A stretch of DNA of 64,000 nt from Paracidovorax avenae ATCC 19860 (GTDB taxonomy: Bacteria; Pseudomonadota; Gammaproteobacteria; Burkholderiales; Burkholderiaceae_C), in the NCBI RefSeq assembly GCF_000176855.2, contig NC_015138.1, positions 3,286,001 to 3,350,000 on the forward strand, read 5' to 3'. Shown here one piece after another: positions 37,951 through 46,652 of this stretch. The notes beneath the pieces were generated by a model. It did not search any database. It saw nothing but the letters and a program-made list of their open reading frames with translations, and had not been told where the DNA came from. Position numbers and translations under genes: made by a program. Position 1 is the stretch's first letter, and each line of letters begins with the position of its first letter.

Positions 37951-39759
37951 ATGAGCTACACCAAAGCGAACATCACCACGCGCAAGTTCGACGTCGTCAT
38001 CGTCGGCGCGGGCGGCTCCGGCATGCGTGCCGCGCTGGAACTCTCCCGCGCGGGCCTGAACGTGGCCTCGCTCTCCAAGGTCTTCCCCACCCGCTCGCAC
38101 ACCGTGGCGGCGCAGGGCGGCGTGTCGGCCTCGCTCGGCAACATGAGCGAGGACAACTGGCACTACCACTTCTACGACACCATCAAGGGCTCCGACTGGC
38201 TGGGCGACCAGGACGCCATCGAGTTCATGTGCCGCGAGGCCCCCAAGGTGGTGTATGAGCTGGAACACTTCGGCATGCCCTTCGACCGCAACCCGGACGG
38301 CACCATCTACCAGCGCCCCTTCGGCGGCCACACGGCCAACTACGGCGAGAAGCCCGTGCAGCGCGCCTGCGCCGCGGCCGACCGCACCGGCCACGCCATG
38401 CTGCACACGCTCTACCAGCAGAACGTGAAGGCCAAGACGAACTTCTTCGTCGAGTGGATGGCCCTGGACCTGATCCGCGACGCCTCCGGCGACGTGGTCG
38501 GCGTGACCGCCCTCGAACTGGAAACCGGCGAGCTCTACCAGCTGCAGGCCAAGGCCGTGCTGCTGGCCACCGGCGGCGCGGGCCGCATCTTCGCGGCATC
38601 GACCAACGCGTTCATCAACACCGGCGACGGCCTGGGCATGGCGGCCCGTGCCGGCATCCCGCTGCAGGACATGGAGTTCTGGCAGTTCCACCCCACCGGC
38701 GTGGCCGGCGCGGGCGTGCTGCTGACCGAGGGCTGCCGCGGCGAAGGCGCCATCCTGCTCAACAGCAACGGCGAACGCTTCATGGAGCGCTACGCGCCCA
38801 CGCTGAAGGACCTGGCGCCGCGCGACTTCGTCTCCCGCTCCATGGACCAGGAGATCAAGGAAGGCCGCGGCTGCGGTCCCAACAAGGACTACGTGCTGCT
38901 CAAGCTCGACCACCTGGGCGCGGAGACCATCCACAAGCGCCTGCCCTCGGTGTACGAGATCGGCGTCAACTTCGCCAACGTGGACATCACGAAGGAACCG
39001 ATCCCGGTCGTGCCCACCATCCACTACCAGATGGGCGGCATCCCGACCAACATCAACGGCCAGGTCGTGATCCAGAACGGCGAGGTCCACAACCAGGTGG
39101 TGAACGGCCTGTACGCCGTGGGCGAATGCTCCTGCGTGTCGGTGCACGGCGCCAACCGCCTGGGCACGAACTCGCTGCTCGACCTGCTGGTGTTCGGCAA
39201 GTCCGCCGGCCGCCACATCGTCGAGATGGTCAAGAACAGCGGCGAGCACAAGCCCCTGCCGGCCGACGGCGCCGACCGCACGCTGGCGCGCCTGAACCAG
39301 CTGCAGGAATCCAGCCAGGGCATCTACGCCCAGGACATCGCCAACGACATCCGCGCATCGATGCAGCAGCACGCCGGCGTGTTCCGCACGCAGGAAAGCA
39401 TGGACGAAGGCGTGGTGAAGGTGAACGCCATCCGCGAGCGCGTGGGCGCGATCACGCTGAAGGACAAGTCCAAGGTGTGGAACACGGCCCGCATGGAAGC
39501 GCTGGAAGTGGACAACCTCATCGAGGTCGCCCAGGCGACGATGGTCTCGGCCGCCGCCCGCAAGGAATGCCGCGGCGCGCACACGGTGTACGACTACGAG
39601 CACCCCGCCGACCACCCCGACTTCCCGCTGGGCCGCAACGACAAGGAGTGGATGAAGCACACGCTGTGGCACAGCGGCAGCAACAGCCTCACCTACAAGC
39701 CCGTGAACCTCAAGCCCCTGACCGTGGACAGCGTGCCGCCCAAGGTCCGCACGTTCTGA
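37951..39759 (+). CDS. sdhA: Succinate dehydrogenase flavoprotein subunit
   Basis: Catalytic FAD subunit, 602 residues. FDVVIVGAGGSGMRAALELS binds FAD; the covalent flavin His is in FPTRSHTVAAQGGVSASLGN; FHPTGVAGAGVLLTEGCRGEG and GECSCVSVHGANRLGTNSLLDLLVFG are active-site and FAD motifs. It oxidises succinate to fumarate on the cytoplasmic face. The start is ATG 37951 (MSYTKAN); the open frame upstream belongs to a shadow of sdhD. Confidence 0.97.
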   Translation: MSYTKANITTRKFDVVIVGAGGSGMRAALELSRAGLNVASLSKVFPTRSHTVAAQGGVSASLGNMSEDNWHYHFYDTIKGSDWLGDQDAIEFMCREAPKVVYELEHFGMPFDRNPDGTIYQRPFGGHTANYGEKPVQRACAAADRTGHAMLHTLYQQNVKAKTNFFVEWMALDLIRDASGDVVGVTALELETGELYQLQAKAVLLATGGAGRIFAASTNAFINTGDGLGMAARAGIPLQDMEFWQFHPTGVAGAGVLLTEGCRGEGAILLNSNGERFMERYAPTLKDLAPRDFVSRSMDQEIKEGRGCGPNKDYVLLKLDHLGAETIHKRLPSVYEIGVNFANVDITKEPIPVVPTIHYQMGGIPTNINGQVVIQNGEVHNQVVNGLYAVGECSCVSVHGANRLGTNSLLDLLVFGKSAGRHIVEMVKNSGEHKPLPADGADRTLARLNQLQESSQGIYAQDIANDIRASMQQHAGVFRTQESMDEGVVKVNAIRERVGAITLKDKSKVWNTARMEALEVDNLIEVAQATMVSAAARKECRGAHTVYDYEHPADHPDFPLGRNDKEWMKHTLWHSGSNSLTYKPVNLKPLTVDSVPPKVRTF

Positions 39760-39789
39760 TACGCCCCCGAGAACCCACGAGACACCACC

Positions 39790-40491
39790 ATGAAGCGCAC
39801 CTTTCAAATCTACCGCTACGATCCGGACAAGGACGCCAAGCCCTACATGCAGACCGTCGAGATCGAGCTCGACGGCCATGAGCGCATGCTGCTCGACGCC
39901 CTGGTCAAGCTGAAGGCGCAGGACCCGTCCATCTCGTTCCGCCGCTCCTGCCGCGAAGGCGTCTGCGGCTCCGACGCGATGAACATCAACGGCAAGAACG
40001 GCCTGGCGTGCCTCACCAACATGAACACGCTCAAGGGCACCATCGTGCTCAAGCCGCTGCCGGGCCTGCCCGTGATCCGCGACCTGATCGTGGACATGAC
40101 GCAGTTCTTCAAGCAGTACCACTCGATCAAGCCCTACCTCATCACGGAAGGCATCACGCCCGAGAAGGAGCGCCTGCAGTCCCCCGAGGAGCGCGACGAG
40201 CTCAACGGCCTGTACGAGTGCATCCTGTGCGCGAGCTGCTCCACGAGCTGCCCGAGCTTCTGGTGGAACCCCGACAAGTTCGTGGGCCCTGCCGGCCTGC
40301 TGCAGGCCTACCGCTTCATCGCCGACAGCCGCGACGAAGCCACGGGCGCCCGCCTGGACAACCTGGAAGACCCCTACCGCCTCTTCCGCTGCCACACCAT
40401 CATGAACTGCGTGGACGTGTGCCCCAAGGGCCTCAACCCCACGAAGGCCATCGGCAAGATCAAGGAACTGATGGTGCGCCGCGCCGTCTGA
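39790..40491 (+). CDS. sdhB: Succinate dehydrogenase iron-sulfur subunit
   Basis: 233-residue electron-transfer subunit. The [2Fe-2S] ligands are in SCREGVCGSDAMNINGKNGLAC, the [4Fe-4S] set in CILCASCSTSCP and the [3Fe-4S] set in CHTIMNCVDVCPKGLNP, in the expected order. Carries electrons from SdhA to ubiquinone. Thirty bases after sdhA. Confidence 0.97.
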   Translation: MKRTFQIYRYDPDKDAKPYMQTVEIELDGHERMLLDALVKLKAQDPSISFRRSCREGVCGSDAMNINGKNGLACLTNMNTLKGTIVLKPLPGLPVIRDLIVDMTQFFKQYHSIKPYLITEGITPEKERLQSPEERDELNGLYECILCASCSTSCPSFWWNPDKFVGPAGLLQAYRFIADSRDEATGARLDNLEDPYRLFRCHTIMNCVDVCPKGLNPTKAIGKIKELMVRRAV

Positions 40492-40498
40492 CTTGAAC

Positions 40499-40792
40499 AT
40501 GCCAGAAGACCTGCTCGACGACCGCGAAGTCGCCAAGCTCCGGTGGCGCAGCCGCCGGGGCCTGGTAGAGAACGACCTCTTCATCGAGCAGTTCTTCGCG
40601 ACCCATGGCTCCCGCCTGACGCATCGCCAGGCGCAGGGCATCGCCACCCTGATGGACCTCTCCGACAACGACCTGCTGGACCTGCTGCTGCGGCGCAAGG
40701 AACCCTCCGGCGAGCTCGACACCGGGGACGTCAGGGAGGTGCTCGAACTGCTGCGCCGCCGCGCGCCGGCAACTCCACCGCTTGCGGGCTAA
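40499..40792 (+). CDS. sdhE: SDH flavinylation/assembly factor SdhE
   Basis: 97-residue SdhE (SDHAF2/YgfY) protein that promotes covalent FAD attachment to SdhA. The essential RGxxE motif is seen in [19 protein letters not shown] 40499 is preferred; an in-frame TTG six bases upstream is possible. It is seven bases after sdhB and 16 bp before gltA, so synthesis is matched to the flavoprotein. Confidence 0.92.
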   Translation: MPEDLLDDREVAKLRWRSRRGLVENDLFIEQFFATHGSRLTHRQAQGIATLMDLSDNDLLDLLLRRKEPSGELDTGDVREVLELLRRRAPATPPLAG

Positions 40793-40808
40793 CTACGAAG
40801 GAAACTCA

Positions 40809-42119
40809 ATGAAACTGGCAGACAACAAAGCAACGCTCTCGTTCAGCAATGGCAGCCCGAGCGTGGAATTGCCCGTGTACCACGGCAGCGTGGGTCCGGA
40901 CGTGGTGGACATCCGCAAGCTCTACGCCCAGACGGGCATGTTCACGTACGACCCGGGCTTCCTGTCCACGGCCGCATGCCAGTCGTCGATCACCTACATC
41001 GACGGCGACAAGGGTGAACTGCTCTACCGCGGCTACCCGATCGAGCAACTGGCCACCAATTGCGACTACCTCGAGACCTGCTACCTGCTGCTCAAGGGCG
41101 AGCTGCCGAACGCCACGCAGAAGCAGGAGTTCAGCGACAGCGTGACCAAGCACACGATGGTCAACGAGCAGATGCAGTTCTTCCTGCGCGGCTTCCGCCG
41201 CGACGCACACCCGATGGCCGTGCTCACGGGCCTGGTGGGCGCCCTCTCGGCCTTCTACCACGACAGCACGGACATCAACAATCCGCAGCACCGCGAGATC
41301 TCGGCCATCCGCCTGATCGCCAAGATGCCGACCCTGGTCGCCATGGCCTACAAGTACGGCGTGGGCCAGCCCTACATGTACCCGCAGAACGACCTGAGCT
41401 ATGCCGGCAACTTCCTGCGCATGATGTTCGGCACGCCCTGCGAGGAATACAAGGTCAACCCCGTGCTCGAGCGCGCGCTGGACCGCATCTTCATCCTGCA
41501 CGCCGACCACGAGCAGAACGCCTCCACCTCCACGGTGCGCCTGTGCGGCTCGTCGGGCACCAACCCGTTCGCCGCCATCGCGGCCGGCGTGGCCTGCCTC
41601 TGGGGCCCCGCCCACGGCGGCGCCAACGAAGCGGCCCTGAACATGCTGCACGACATCCAGGCCCAGGGCGGCGTGGAGAAGATCGGCGAGTTCATCAAGC
41701 AGGTCAAGGACAAGAACTCCGGCGTCAAGCTCATGGGCTTCGGCCACCGCGTGTACAAGAACTACGACCCGCGCGCCAAGCTCATGCAGGAAACCTGCAA
41801 CGAGGTGCTGGCCGAGCTGGGCCTGGAAAAGGACCCGCTGTTCGCCCTGGCCAAGGAACTCGAGAAGATCGCCCTGGAAGACGACTACTTCGTGCAGCGC
41901 AAGCTCTACCCGAACGTGGACTTCTACTCCGGCATCGTGCAGCGCGCCATCGGCATCCCGGTGAACCTGTTCACCGGCATCTTCGCCCTGGCCCGCACCG
42001 TGGGCTGGATCGCCCAGCTCAACGAGATGATCGGCGACCCCGAGTACAAGATCGGCCGTCCGCGCCAGCTGTTCGTGGGCGCCGAGCCGCGCACGGTGAA
42101 GCCGATCGCGCAGCGCTGA
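40809..42119 (+). CDS. gltA: Type II citrate synthase
   Basis: Condenses oxaloacetate and acetyl-CoA to citrate. 436 residues of the hexameric, NADH-sensitive proteobacterial type. [29 protein letters not shown] and [18 protein letters not shown] contain the catalytic histidines; the aspartate region lies near [16 protein letters not shown] 40809 follows AAGGAAA. Last gene of the sdh–gltA operon, closed by a terminator. Confidence 0.97.
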   Translation: MKLADNKATLSFSNGSPSVELPVYHGSVGPDVVDIRKLYAQTGMFTYDPGFLSTAACQSSITYIDGDKGELLYRGYPIEQLATNCDYLETCYLLLKGELPNATQKQEFSDSVTKHTMVNEQMQFFLRGFRRDAHPMAVLTGLVGALSAFYHDSTDINNPQHREISAIRLIAKMPTLVAMAYKYGVGQPYMYPQNDLSYAGNFLRMMFGTPCEEYKVNPVLERALDRIFILHADHEQNASTSTVRLCGSSGTNPFAAIAAGVACLWGPAHGGANEAALNMLHDIQAQGGVEKIGEFIKQVKDKNSGVKLMGFGHRVYKNYDPRAKLMQETCNEVLAELGLEKDPLFALAKELEKIALEDDYFVQRKLYPNVDFYSGIVQRAIGIPVNLFTGIFALARTVGWIAQLNEMIGDPEYKIGRPRQLFVGAEPRTVKPIAQR

Positions 42120-42162
42120 TATGTCGACGCGCGGCCGATAGATGGCCGCGCCGGTAAGGAAC

Positions 42163-42198
42163 AAACCGCCGCGGGGCATGTCTCCGTGGCGGTTTTTT
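42163..42198. terminator. Terminator after gltA
   Basis: AAACCGCC (42163–42170) pairs with GGCGGTTT (42188–42195), with partial further pairing of the enclosed CGGGG/CTCCG, and is followed by a T-run ending at 42198. That last base is also the final base of the convergent small membrane gene's stop codon, so it can serve both strands. Confidence 0.8.
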
Positions 42199-42452
42199 CA
42201 TTGTTCGCTCTGCCGGGAGTGCTCACGGCTGCTGCTCTGCCGCCGCGTATGTCCATACAGCCTGTATCCCACCCATCCGCCCAGCAGGAAGGCCATGCAG
42301 CACACGCCCAGCGAGATCAGGATGAGATCTCCGATGTCGTTGTCGCTCCTGATGTAACGTGGGCCATACCATGCGGCAAAGCCGTGGAACATGCCGAAGT
42401 ACGCTGCGGCGGCGAAAAATATGCCGAGGAAAACAGTCCCAAAGACCTTCAT
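42198..42452 (-). CDS. Small two-helix membrane protein
   Basis: 84-residue protein with two predicted helices (MKVFGTVFLGIFFAAAAYFGM and LILISLGVCCMAFLLGGWVGYRLYG) and a basic, Ser/Arg/Gln-rich tail. The start has AGGAA at suitable spacing, which supports a real gene. No family recognised. It is convergent with gltA and its stop touches the gltA terminator T-run. Base composition is less GC-rich than its neighbours. Confidence 0.65.
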   Translation of the reverse strand: MKVFGTVFLGIFFAAAAYFGMFHGFAAWYGPRYIRSDNDIGDLILISLGVCCMAFLLGGWVGYRLYGHTRRQSSSREHSRQSEQ

Positions 42453-42461
42453 GACACATTC

Positions 42462-43022
42462 CTACTGATCCGTCGCCAGCCGCGAAAACAGCTGCAGATC
42501 GATCGCCCGCCCCTCCTTCATCTCATACCCCCGCCGCACCCCCTCGCGCGTGAACCCCAGCCTCGCCAGCAGCGCCGCGCTGGCATGGTTCTCCATGTCC
42601 ACATCGGCGCCGATCCGGTGGATGCCCAGCCGGCCGAAGGCATGGCGGATGGCCGCGGCGACGGCCTCGCGGGCCAGGCCCTGGCCCCAGTGCGCCGGCA
42701 GCAGCCAGTAGCCGATCTCGGCCCGGCGGTGTTCCCGGTCGATGTCGTTGAAGCCGCAGGCCCCGATCAGGTGCTCCGGGGCCCCGGCCAGGCAGATGCA
42801 CCACCATTGCCCGGTGCCTTCCTGCTGGATGCGGCCGTACCAGTGGAGCTGCTCGCGGGTGGCTTCCAGGCTGGCATAGCGCACGCCGTAGTGTTCGATG
42901 ACGCGCGGATCGCTCAGGCCCTCGAAGACGCCGGGCAGGTCGCCCCCGCGGAAGGGACGCAGCAGGCAGCGGGGGGTGTGGATCTCGATATCAGGGAATG
43001 CGGTCGATATGGTCAATGGCAT
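42462..43022 (-). CDS. GNAT-family N-acetyltransferase (RimJ/RimL type)
   Basis: 186-residue acetyltransferase_3-type protein. IEIHTPRCLLRPFRGGDLPGVFEGLSDPRVIEHYG opens the domain; the acetyl-CoA loop is in LLPAHWGQGLAREAVAAAIRHAF, followed by VDMENHASAALLARLGFTREGVRRGY. Such enzymes acetylate protein N-termini, amino groups of small molecules or antibiotics; target unknown. It starts 12 bp after the stop of the GlxA-type regulator on the same strand, so they may be co-transcribed. Confidence 0.88.
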   Translation of the reverse strand: MPLTISTAFPDIEIHTPRCLLRPFRGGDLPGVFEGLSDPRVIEHYGVRYASLEATREQLHWYGRIQQEGTGQWWCICLAGAPEHLIGACGFNDIDREHRRAEIGYWLLPAHWGQGLAREAVAAAIRHAFGRLGIHRIGADVDMENHASAALLARLGFTREGVRRGYEMKEGRAIDLQLFSRLATDQ

Positions 43023-43033
43023 ATGGTCGGAAT

Positions 43034-44035
43034 TCAGTCGCCGAAGCGCTCCCGGTAGGCCTGGGGCGGAATGCCCAGGTGCCGCAGGAACAGGTGCCGC
43101 AGCGCCTGCTCCGAGCCCAGCCCGACGCGCGCGGCCACGGTCTTGAGCGGCAGGGCGGCGTCGGATTCGAGCAGCCGGCGCGCGGCCTCCAGCCGGGCCG
43201 ACTCCAGGAAGGCCGAGGGGCTGCGCCCCGTTTCCTGCGCGAACACGCGGCGGAAGTGGCGCTCGCTCATCGCGGCGTGCCCGGCCAGCACCTGCAGGGT
43301 GAGCGGCTCGGACAGGTGCTCCAGCGCCCAGGCCTGCACCTCCTGCATGCCGCGGTGGGTGGTGGCCTGGCTCGCGAGCTGCACGCTGAACTGCGATTGC
43401 CCGCCGGGCCGCTTGAGGTACATGACCATGTCGCGCGCCACCTCCAGTGCGAGGGCATGGCCGTAGTCTTCCTCCACCAGCGCAAGGGCGAGGTCGATGC
43501 CCGCGGTGACGCCGGCCGAGGTCCAGAGGTGGCCGTCGCGCACGTAGATCGCATCGGGATCGACCGCCACGCCCGGATGCAATTCCTGCAGCCGGGCGGC
43601 CACGCTCCAGTGGGTCGCGGCCCGGCGTCCGTCGAGCAGGCCGGCGGCGGCCAGGAAGAAGCTGCCGGAGCACAGGGCTACCATGCGGCGCACGCGCGGT
43701 GCCGCGGTGCGCGCCCATGCCACGATCTCCGGGGCATCGGCCAGGGCCGCCTCGATGTGGCGGGCGCCGACCAGCAGGGCCGTGTCCGGCATCGCCCCGC
43801 ACGCCGGATCGCCGCCGGTGCACAGCACCTCGGTGGCGTCCAGGGCCATCAGCGTGTCGGAGCGCACGGCGCCCCGCGTGCGGGCGGCGATGGACACGGC
43901 ATAGCCGGGCGGCCGGCCGCGCCGCGCGAGGTGCACATTCGCATAGTCGAACACCGAGAGCGGCCCCACGGCTTCCAGCGCCTTGAATCCCGGATAGACG
44001 ACGATGTGGACGGACAGGGGCTGGGCGGGGTGCAT
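43034..44035 (-). CDS. GlxA-family AraC-type regulator
   Basis: 333 residues. The N-terminal DJ-1/PfpI-like domain ([55 protein letters not shown], with a nucleophile-elbow cysteine at LCSGS) probably binds a ligand. The C-terminal AraC double helix-turn-helix begins near residue 225 ([30 protein letters not shown]). It diverges from frmA, so it may regulate formaldehyde detoxification, though GlxA-type regulators usually answer to nitrogen compounds. ATG 44035 is chosen over an in-frame ATG at 44086. Confidence 0.87.
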   Translation of the reverse strand: MHPAQPLSVHIVVYPGFKALEAVGPLSVFDYANVHLARRGRPPGYAVSIAARTRGAVRSDTLMALDATEVLCTGGDPACGAMPDTALLVGARHIEAALADAPEIVAWARTAAPRVRRMVALCSGSFFLAAAGLLDGRRAATHWSVAARLQELHPGVAVDPDAIYVRDGHLWTSAGVTAGIDLALALVEEDYGHALALEVARDMVMYLKRPGGQSQFSVQLASQATTHRGMQEVQAWALEHLSEPLTLQVLAGHAAMSERHFRRVFAQETGRSPSAFLESARLEAARRLLESDAALPLKTVAARVGLGSEQALRHLFLRHLGIPPQAYRERFGD

Positions 44036-44256
44036 GCGGTGGGGTGGGAGGCGATCATCGGACAAAGCGGGCCGGTCACCGGACATCGGCGGGCCCGTGC
44101 TGGCCAGGCCTGCCCGGCTTGCTCTATAAAGCGGGATTGCTTTTTTCGCTCGCGCGGCCCGGCCGTCCGGGGCATGCGCGGATTGTCCCCGATCGACATG
44201 CCGCGCCCCGGGGCAGGCCGCCCGCCCTCCTCTCCTTCCCTTTCGAAAGCACCCCC

Positions 44257-45363
44257 ATGAAGACCAAAGCAGCCGTTGCCTGGAAATCCGGCGAACCCCT
44301 GACCATCGAGACCGTGGACCTCCAGGGCCCGAAGTTCGGCGAGGTGCTGGTGGAGATCAAGGCCACGGGCATCTGCCACACCGATTACTACACCCTCTCG
44401 GGCGCCGATCCGGAAGGCATCTTCCCGGCCATCCTGGGCCATGAAGGCGCGGGCGTGGTCGTGGACGTGGGCCCGGGCGTCACCTCGCTCAAGAAGGGCG
44501 ACCACGTGATCCCGCTCTACACGCCCGAGTGCCGCCAGTGCAAGTTCTGCCTCTCGCGCAAGACCAACCTGTGCCAGCTGATCCGCGGCACGCAGGGCAA
44601 GGGCCTGATGCCCGACGCCACCAGCCGCTTCAGCATCGACGGCCAGCCGATCTTCCACTACATGGGTACCAGCACCTTCAGCAACTACACGGTGGCGCCG
44701 GAGATCTCGCTGGCCAAGATCCGCGAGGACGCGCCCTTCGACAAGGTCTGTTACATCGGTTGCGGCGTGACCACCGGCATCGGCGCGGTGCTGTTCACGG
44801 CCAAGGTGGAGGCCGGCGCGAACGTGGTGGTGTTCGGCCTGGGCGGCATCGGCCTGAACGTGATCCAGGGCGCGAAGATGGTGGGCGCGGACAAGATCAT
44901 CGGCGTGGACATCAACCCCGCCCGCCAGGAGATGGCGCGCCAGTTCGGCATGACGCACTTCATCAACCCGAACGAAGTGGAGAACGTGGTGGATGCCATC
45001 GTGCAACTGACCGACGGCGGCGCAGATTACTCCTTCGAGTGCATCGGCAACACCAAGGTGATGCGCCAGGCGCTGGAGTGCACGCACAAGGGCTGGGGCC
45101 AGAGCATCATCATCGGCGTGGCAGAGGCCGGTGCCGAGATCAGCACCCGCCCGTTCCAGCTCGTCACGGGCCGGCAGTGGAAGGGCTCGGCCTTCGGCGG
45201 TGCGCGCGGCCGCACCGACGTGCCGAAGATCGTGGACTGGTACATGGAAGGCAAGATCGACATCGACAGCCTCATCACCCACACGATGCCCCTGGAGGAC
45301 ATCAACAAGGGCTTCGACCTGATGAAACGCGGCGAGTCGATCCGCGGCGTCGTCGTTTACTGA
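44257..45363 (+). CDS. frmA: S-(hydroxymethyl)glutathione dehydrogenase (class III ADH)
   Basis: Oxidises S-hydroxymethylglutathione to S-formylglutathione with NAD, and can reduce S-nitrosoglutathione. 368 residues, the usual length. [15 protein letters not shown] holds the catalytic zinc glutamate/histidine region; the structural zinc cysteines are in [15 protein letters not shown]; the NAD site is [16 protein letters not shown]. First gene of the detoxification pair; 55 bp to fghA. Confidence 0.95.
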   Translation: MKTKAAVAWKSGEPLTIETVDLQGPKFGEVLVEIKATGICHTDYYTLSGADPEGIFPAILGHEGAGVVVDVGPGVTSLKKGDHVIPLYTPECRQCKFCLSRKTNLCQLIRGTQGKGLMPDATSRFSIDGQPIFHYMGTSTFSNYTVAPEISLAKIREDAPFDKVCYIGCGVTTGIGAVLFTAKVEAGANVVVFGLGGIGLNVIQGAKMVGADKIIGVDINPARQEMARQFGMTHFINPNEVENVVDAIVQLTDGGADYSFECIGNTKVMRQALECTHKGWGQSIIIGVAEAGAEISTRPFQLVTGRQWKGSAFGGARGRTDVPKIVDWYMEGKIDIDSLITHTMPLEDINKGFDLMKRGESIRGVVVY

Positions 45364-45418
45364 TCCAATAGCGACTGCCGGGCCGGTGCCGCCCGGCATG
45401 CGATTCCGATCCACAGCC

Positions 45419-46369
45419 ATGACCTACCAACCCATTGAACCTCCCGACGACGTGAAGGCCGCCCTGGAAGCGGCCGCGCGCAGGCCCCGCGCTGCCCAGG
45501 TGCCCGGCCTGGAACTGCTGGGCGAGCACGCCTGCTTCGGCGGCTCCCAGCGTTTCTACCGGCATTCTTCCGTGGAAATCGGTCTCCCGATGAAGTTCGG
45601 GGTGTACCTCCCTCCCGCGGCGCTGCGCGAACCCGGGCGCAAGGTGCCCACGCTGATGTACCTCGCAGGGCTGACCTGCACCGAGGAGACCTTCATGATC
45701 AAGGCAGGCGCCCAGCGCTTCGCCGCCGAACGGGGCATCGCCCTCATCTCGCCCGACACCAGCCCGCGCGGCCCGCAGGCCGAGGCCTTCGAGGGCGCCA
45801 GCACCGACTGGGACTTCGGCATCGGGGCCGGTTTCTACCTCGACGCCACCGAGGAGCCGTGGCAGCGCCACTGGCGCATGGAAAGCTACCTCATCGAGGA
45901 ACTGATCCCGCTGCTGGAGCGGGTGCTGCCGATCGACACGGCGCGCCTGGGTGTCATGGGCCACTCCATGGGCGGCCACGGCGCGATCACGCTGGCCCTG
46001 CGCCACCGCGGCGTGTTCCGCTCCCTGTCGGCCATCGCGCCGATCTGCGCGGCCTCCCAGTGCGCCTGGGGCGACAAGGCCTTCCGCCGCTACTTCGGCG
46101 TGTCCTGCAAGACCTGGCAGGCGCACGACGCCACCGTGCTGATGCAGCGCCAGCCCACCGTGCCCTACCCGGACGGCATCCTGGTGGACCAGGGCATGGC
46201 GGATGCCTTCCTTGCCGAGCAACTGCACCCCCACGTGTTCGAAGCGGCATGCGCGCTGGTCAAGCAGCCGCTCACCCTGCGCCGGCACGCGGACTACGAC
46301 CACGGCTACTACTTCGTCCAGTCGGTGATCGGCGACCACATCGCCCACCACGCAGACCGGCTGGGCTGA
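45419..46369 (+). CDS. fghA: S-formylglutathione hydrolase
   Basis: Esterase-D-type alpha/beta hydrolase, 316 residues, releasing formate and glutathione. GVMGHSMGGHGAITLALRH carries the nucleophile serine; TPTLMYLAGLTCTEETF-type motif (VPTLMYLAGLTCTEETF) and the late DYDHGYYFVQSVIGDH with the catalytic histidine are family hallmarks. An N-terminal stretch of about 35 residues before LLGEHACFGGSQRFYRH is longer than in typical homologues (about 280). ATG 45419 is used; an in-frame upstream start at 45386 would be longer still. Confidence 0.93.
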   Translation: MTYQPIEPPDDVKAALEAAARRPRAAQVPGLELLGEHACFGGSQRFYRHSSVEIGLPMKFGVYLPPAALREPGRKVPTLMYLAGLTCTEETFMIKAGAQRFAAERGIALISPDTSPRGPQAEAFEGASTDWDFGIGAGFYLDATEEPWQRHWRMESYLIEELIPLLERVLPIDTARLGVMGHSMGGHGAITLALRHRGVFRSLSAIAPICAASQCAWGDKAFRRYFGVSCKTWQAHDATVLMQRQPTVPYPDGILVDQGMADAFLAEQLHPHVFEAACALVKQPLTLRRHADYDHGYYFVQSVIGDHIAHHADRLG

Positions 46370-46450
46370 GGCCCGGCCTTTCCATTCCATCCCGGGCCGG
46401 CTCGGCCATTCGGGAAAATCCTGCCCGCCATCTTTCCGGATGACGGAATA

Positions 46451-46494
46451 ATGTCGCCTTGATGACAGCAGCCGGACGGCCGGCAAGGCGACAT
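46451..46494. promoter_or_regulatory. 11-bp-arm inverted repeat upstream of eptA
   Basis: ATGTCGCCTTG (46451–46461) and CAAGGCGACAT (46484–46494) are perfect complements around 22 bp, which itself contains GCCGG ACGG CCGGC. It lies about 160 bp before eptA and ends ten bases before a possible small ORF. It could be a leader hairpin or a paired operator. Confidence 0.5.
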
Positions 46495-46503
46495 GCAGGA
46501 GGG

Positions 46504-46629
46504 ATGATGACAGCACACGACCCGCAGGGCCCGCAGGCCCTGGATGGGGCTGCCGGGCAGCGGATGCCCACGACGGCGCTCCCCGGCCGCGAGACCGGGC
46601 GGCCCGCGGGCCCATTAATGCTGTCTTAA
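46504..46629 (+). CDS. Possible 41-residue small ORF before eptA
   Basis: ATG ATG at 46504/46507 follows AGGAGGG immediately (46497–46503), and the frame runs 41 codons to TAA at 46627–46629, 23 bp before the eptA ATG. The peptide (MMTAHDPQGPQALDGAAGQ...) has no membrane segment or recognised domain. The strong ribosome-binding sequence and tight spacing suggest a leader peptide or small protein, but the frame could be chance in such GC-rich DNA. Confidence 0.35.
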   Translation: MMTAHDPQGPQALDGAAGQRMPTTALPGRETGRPAGPLMLS

Positions 46630-46652
46630 GCCGCAGTTTTCACACTGCTGCC

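Noticed and set aside
37855..40722. 955-codon minus-strand frame opposite the sdh genes
   Set aside because: Shadow of sdhDABE; no plausible domain and implausible amino-acid composition.
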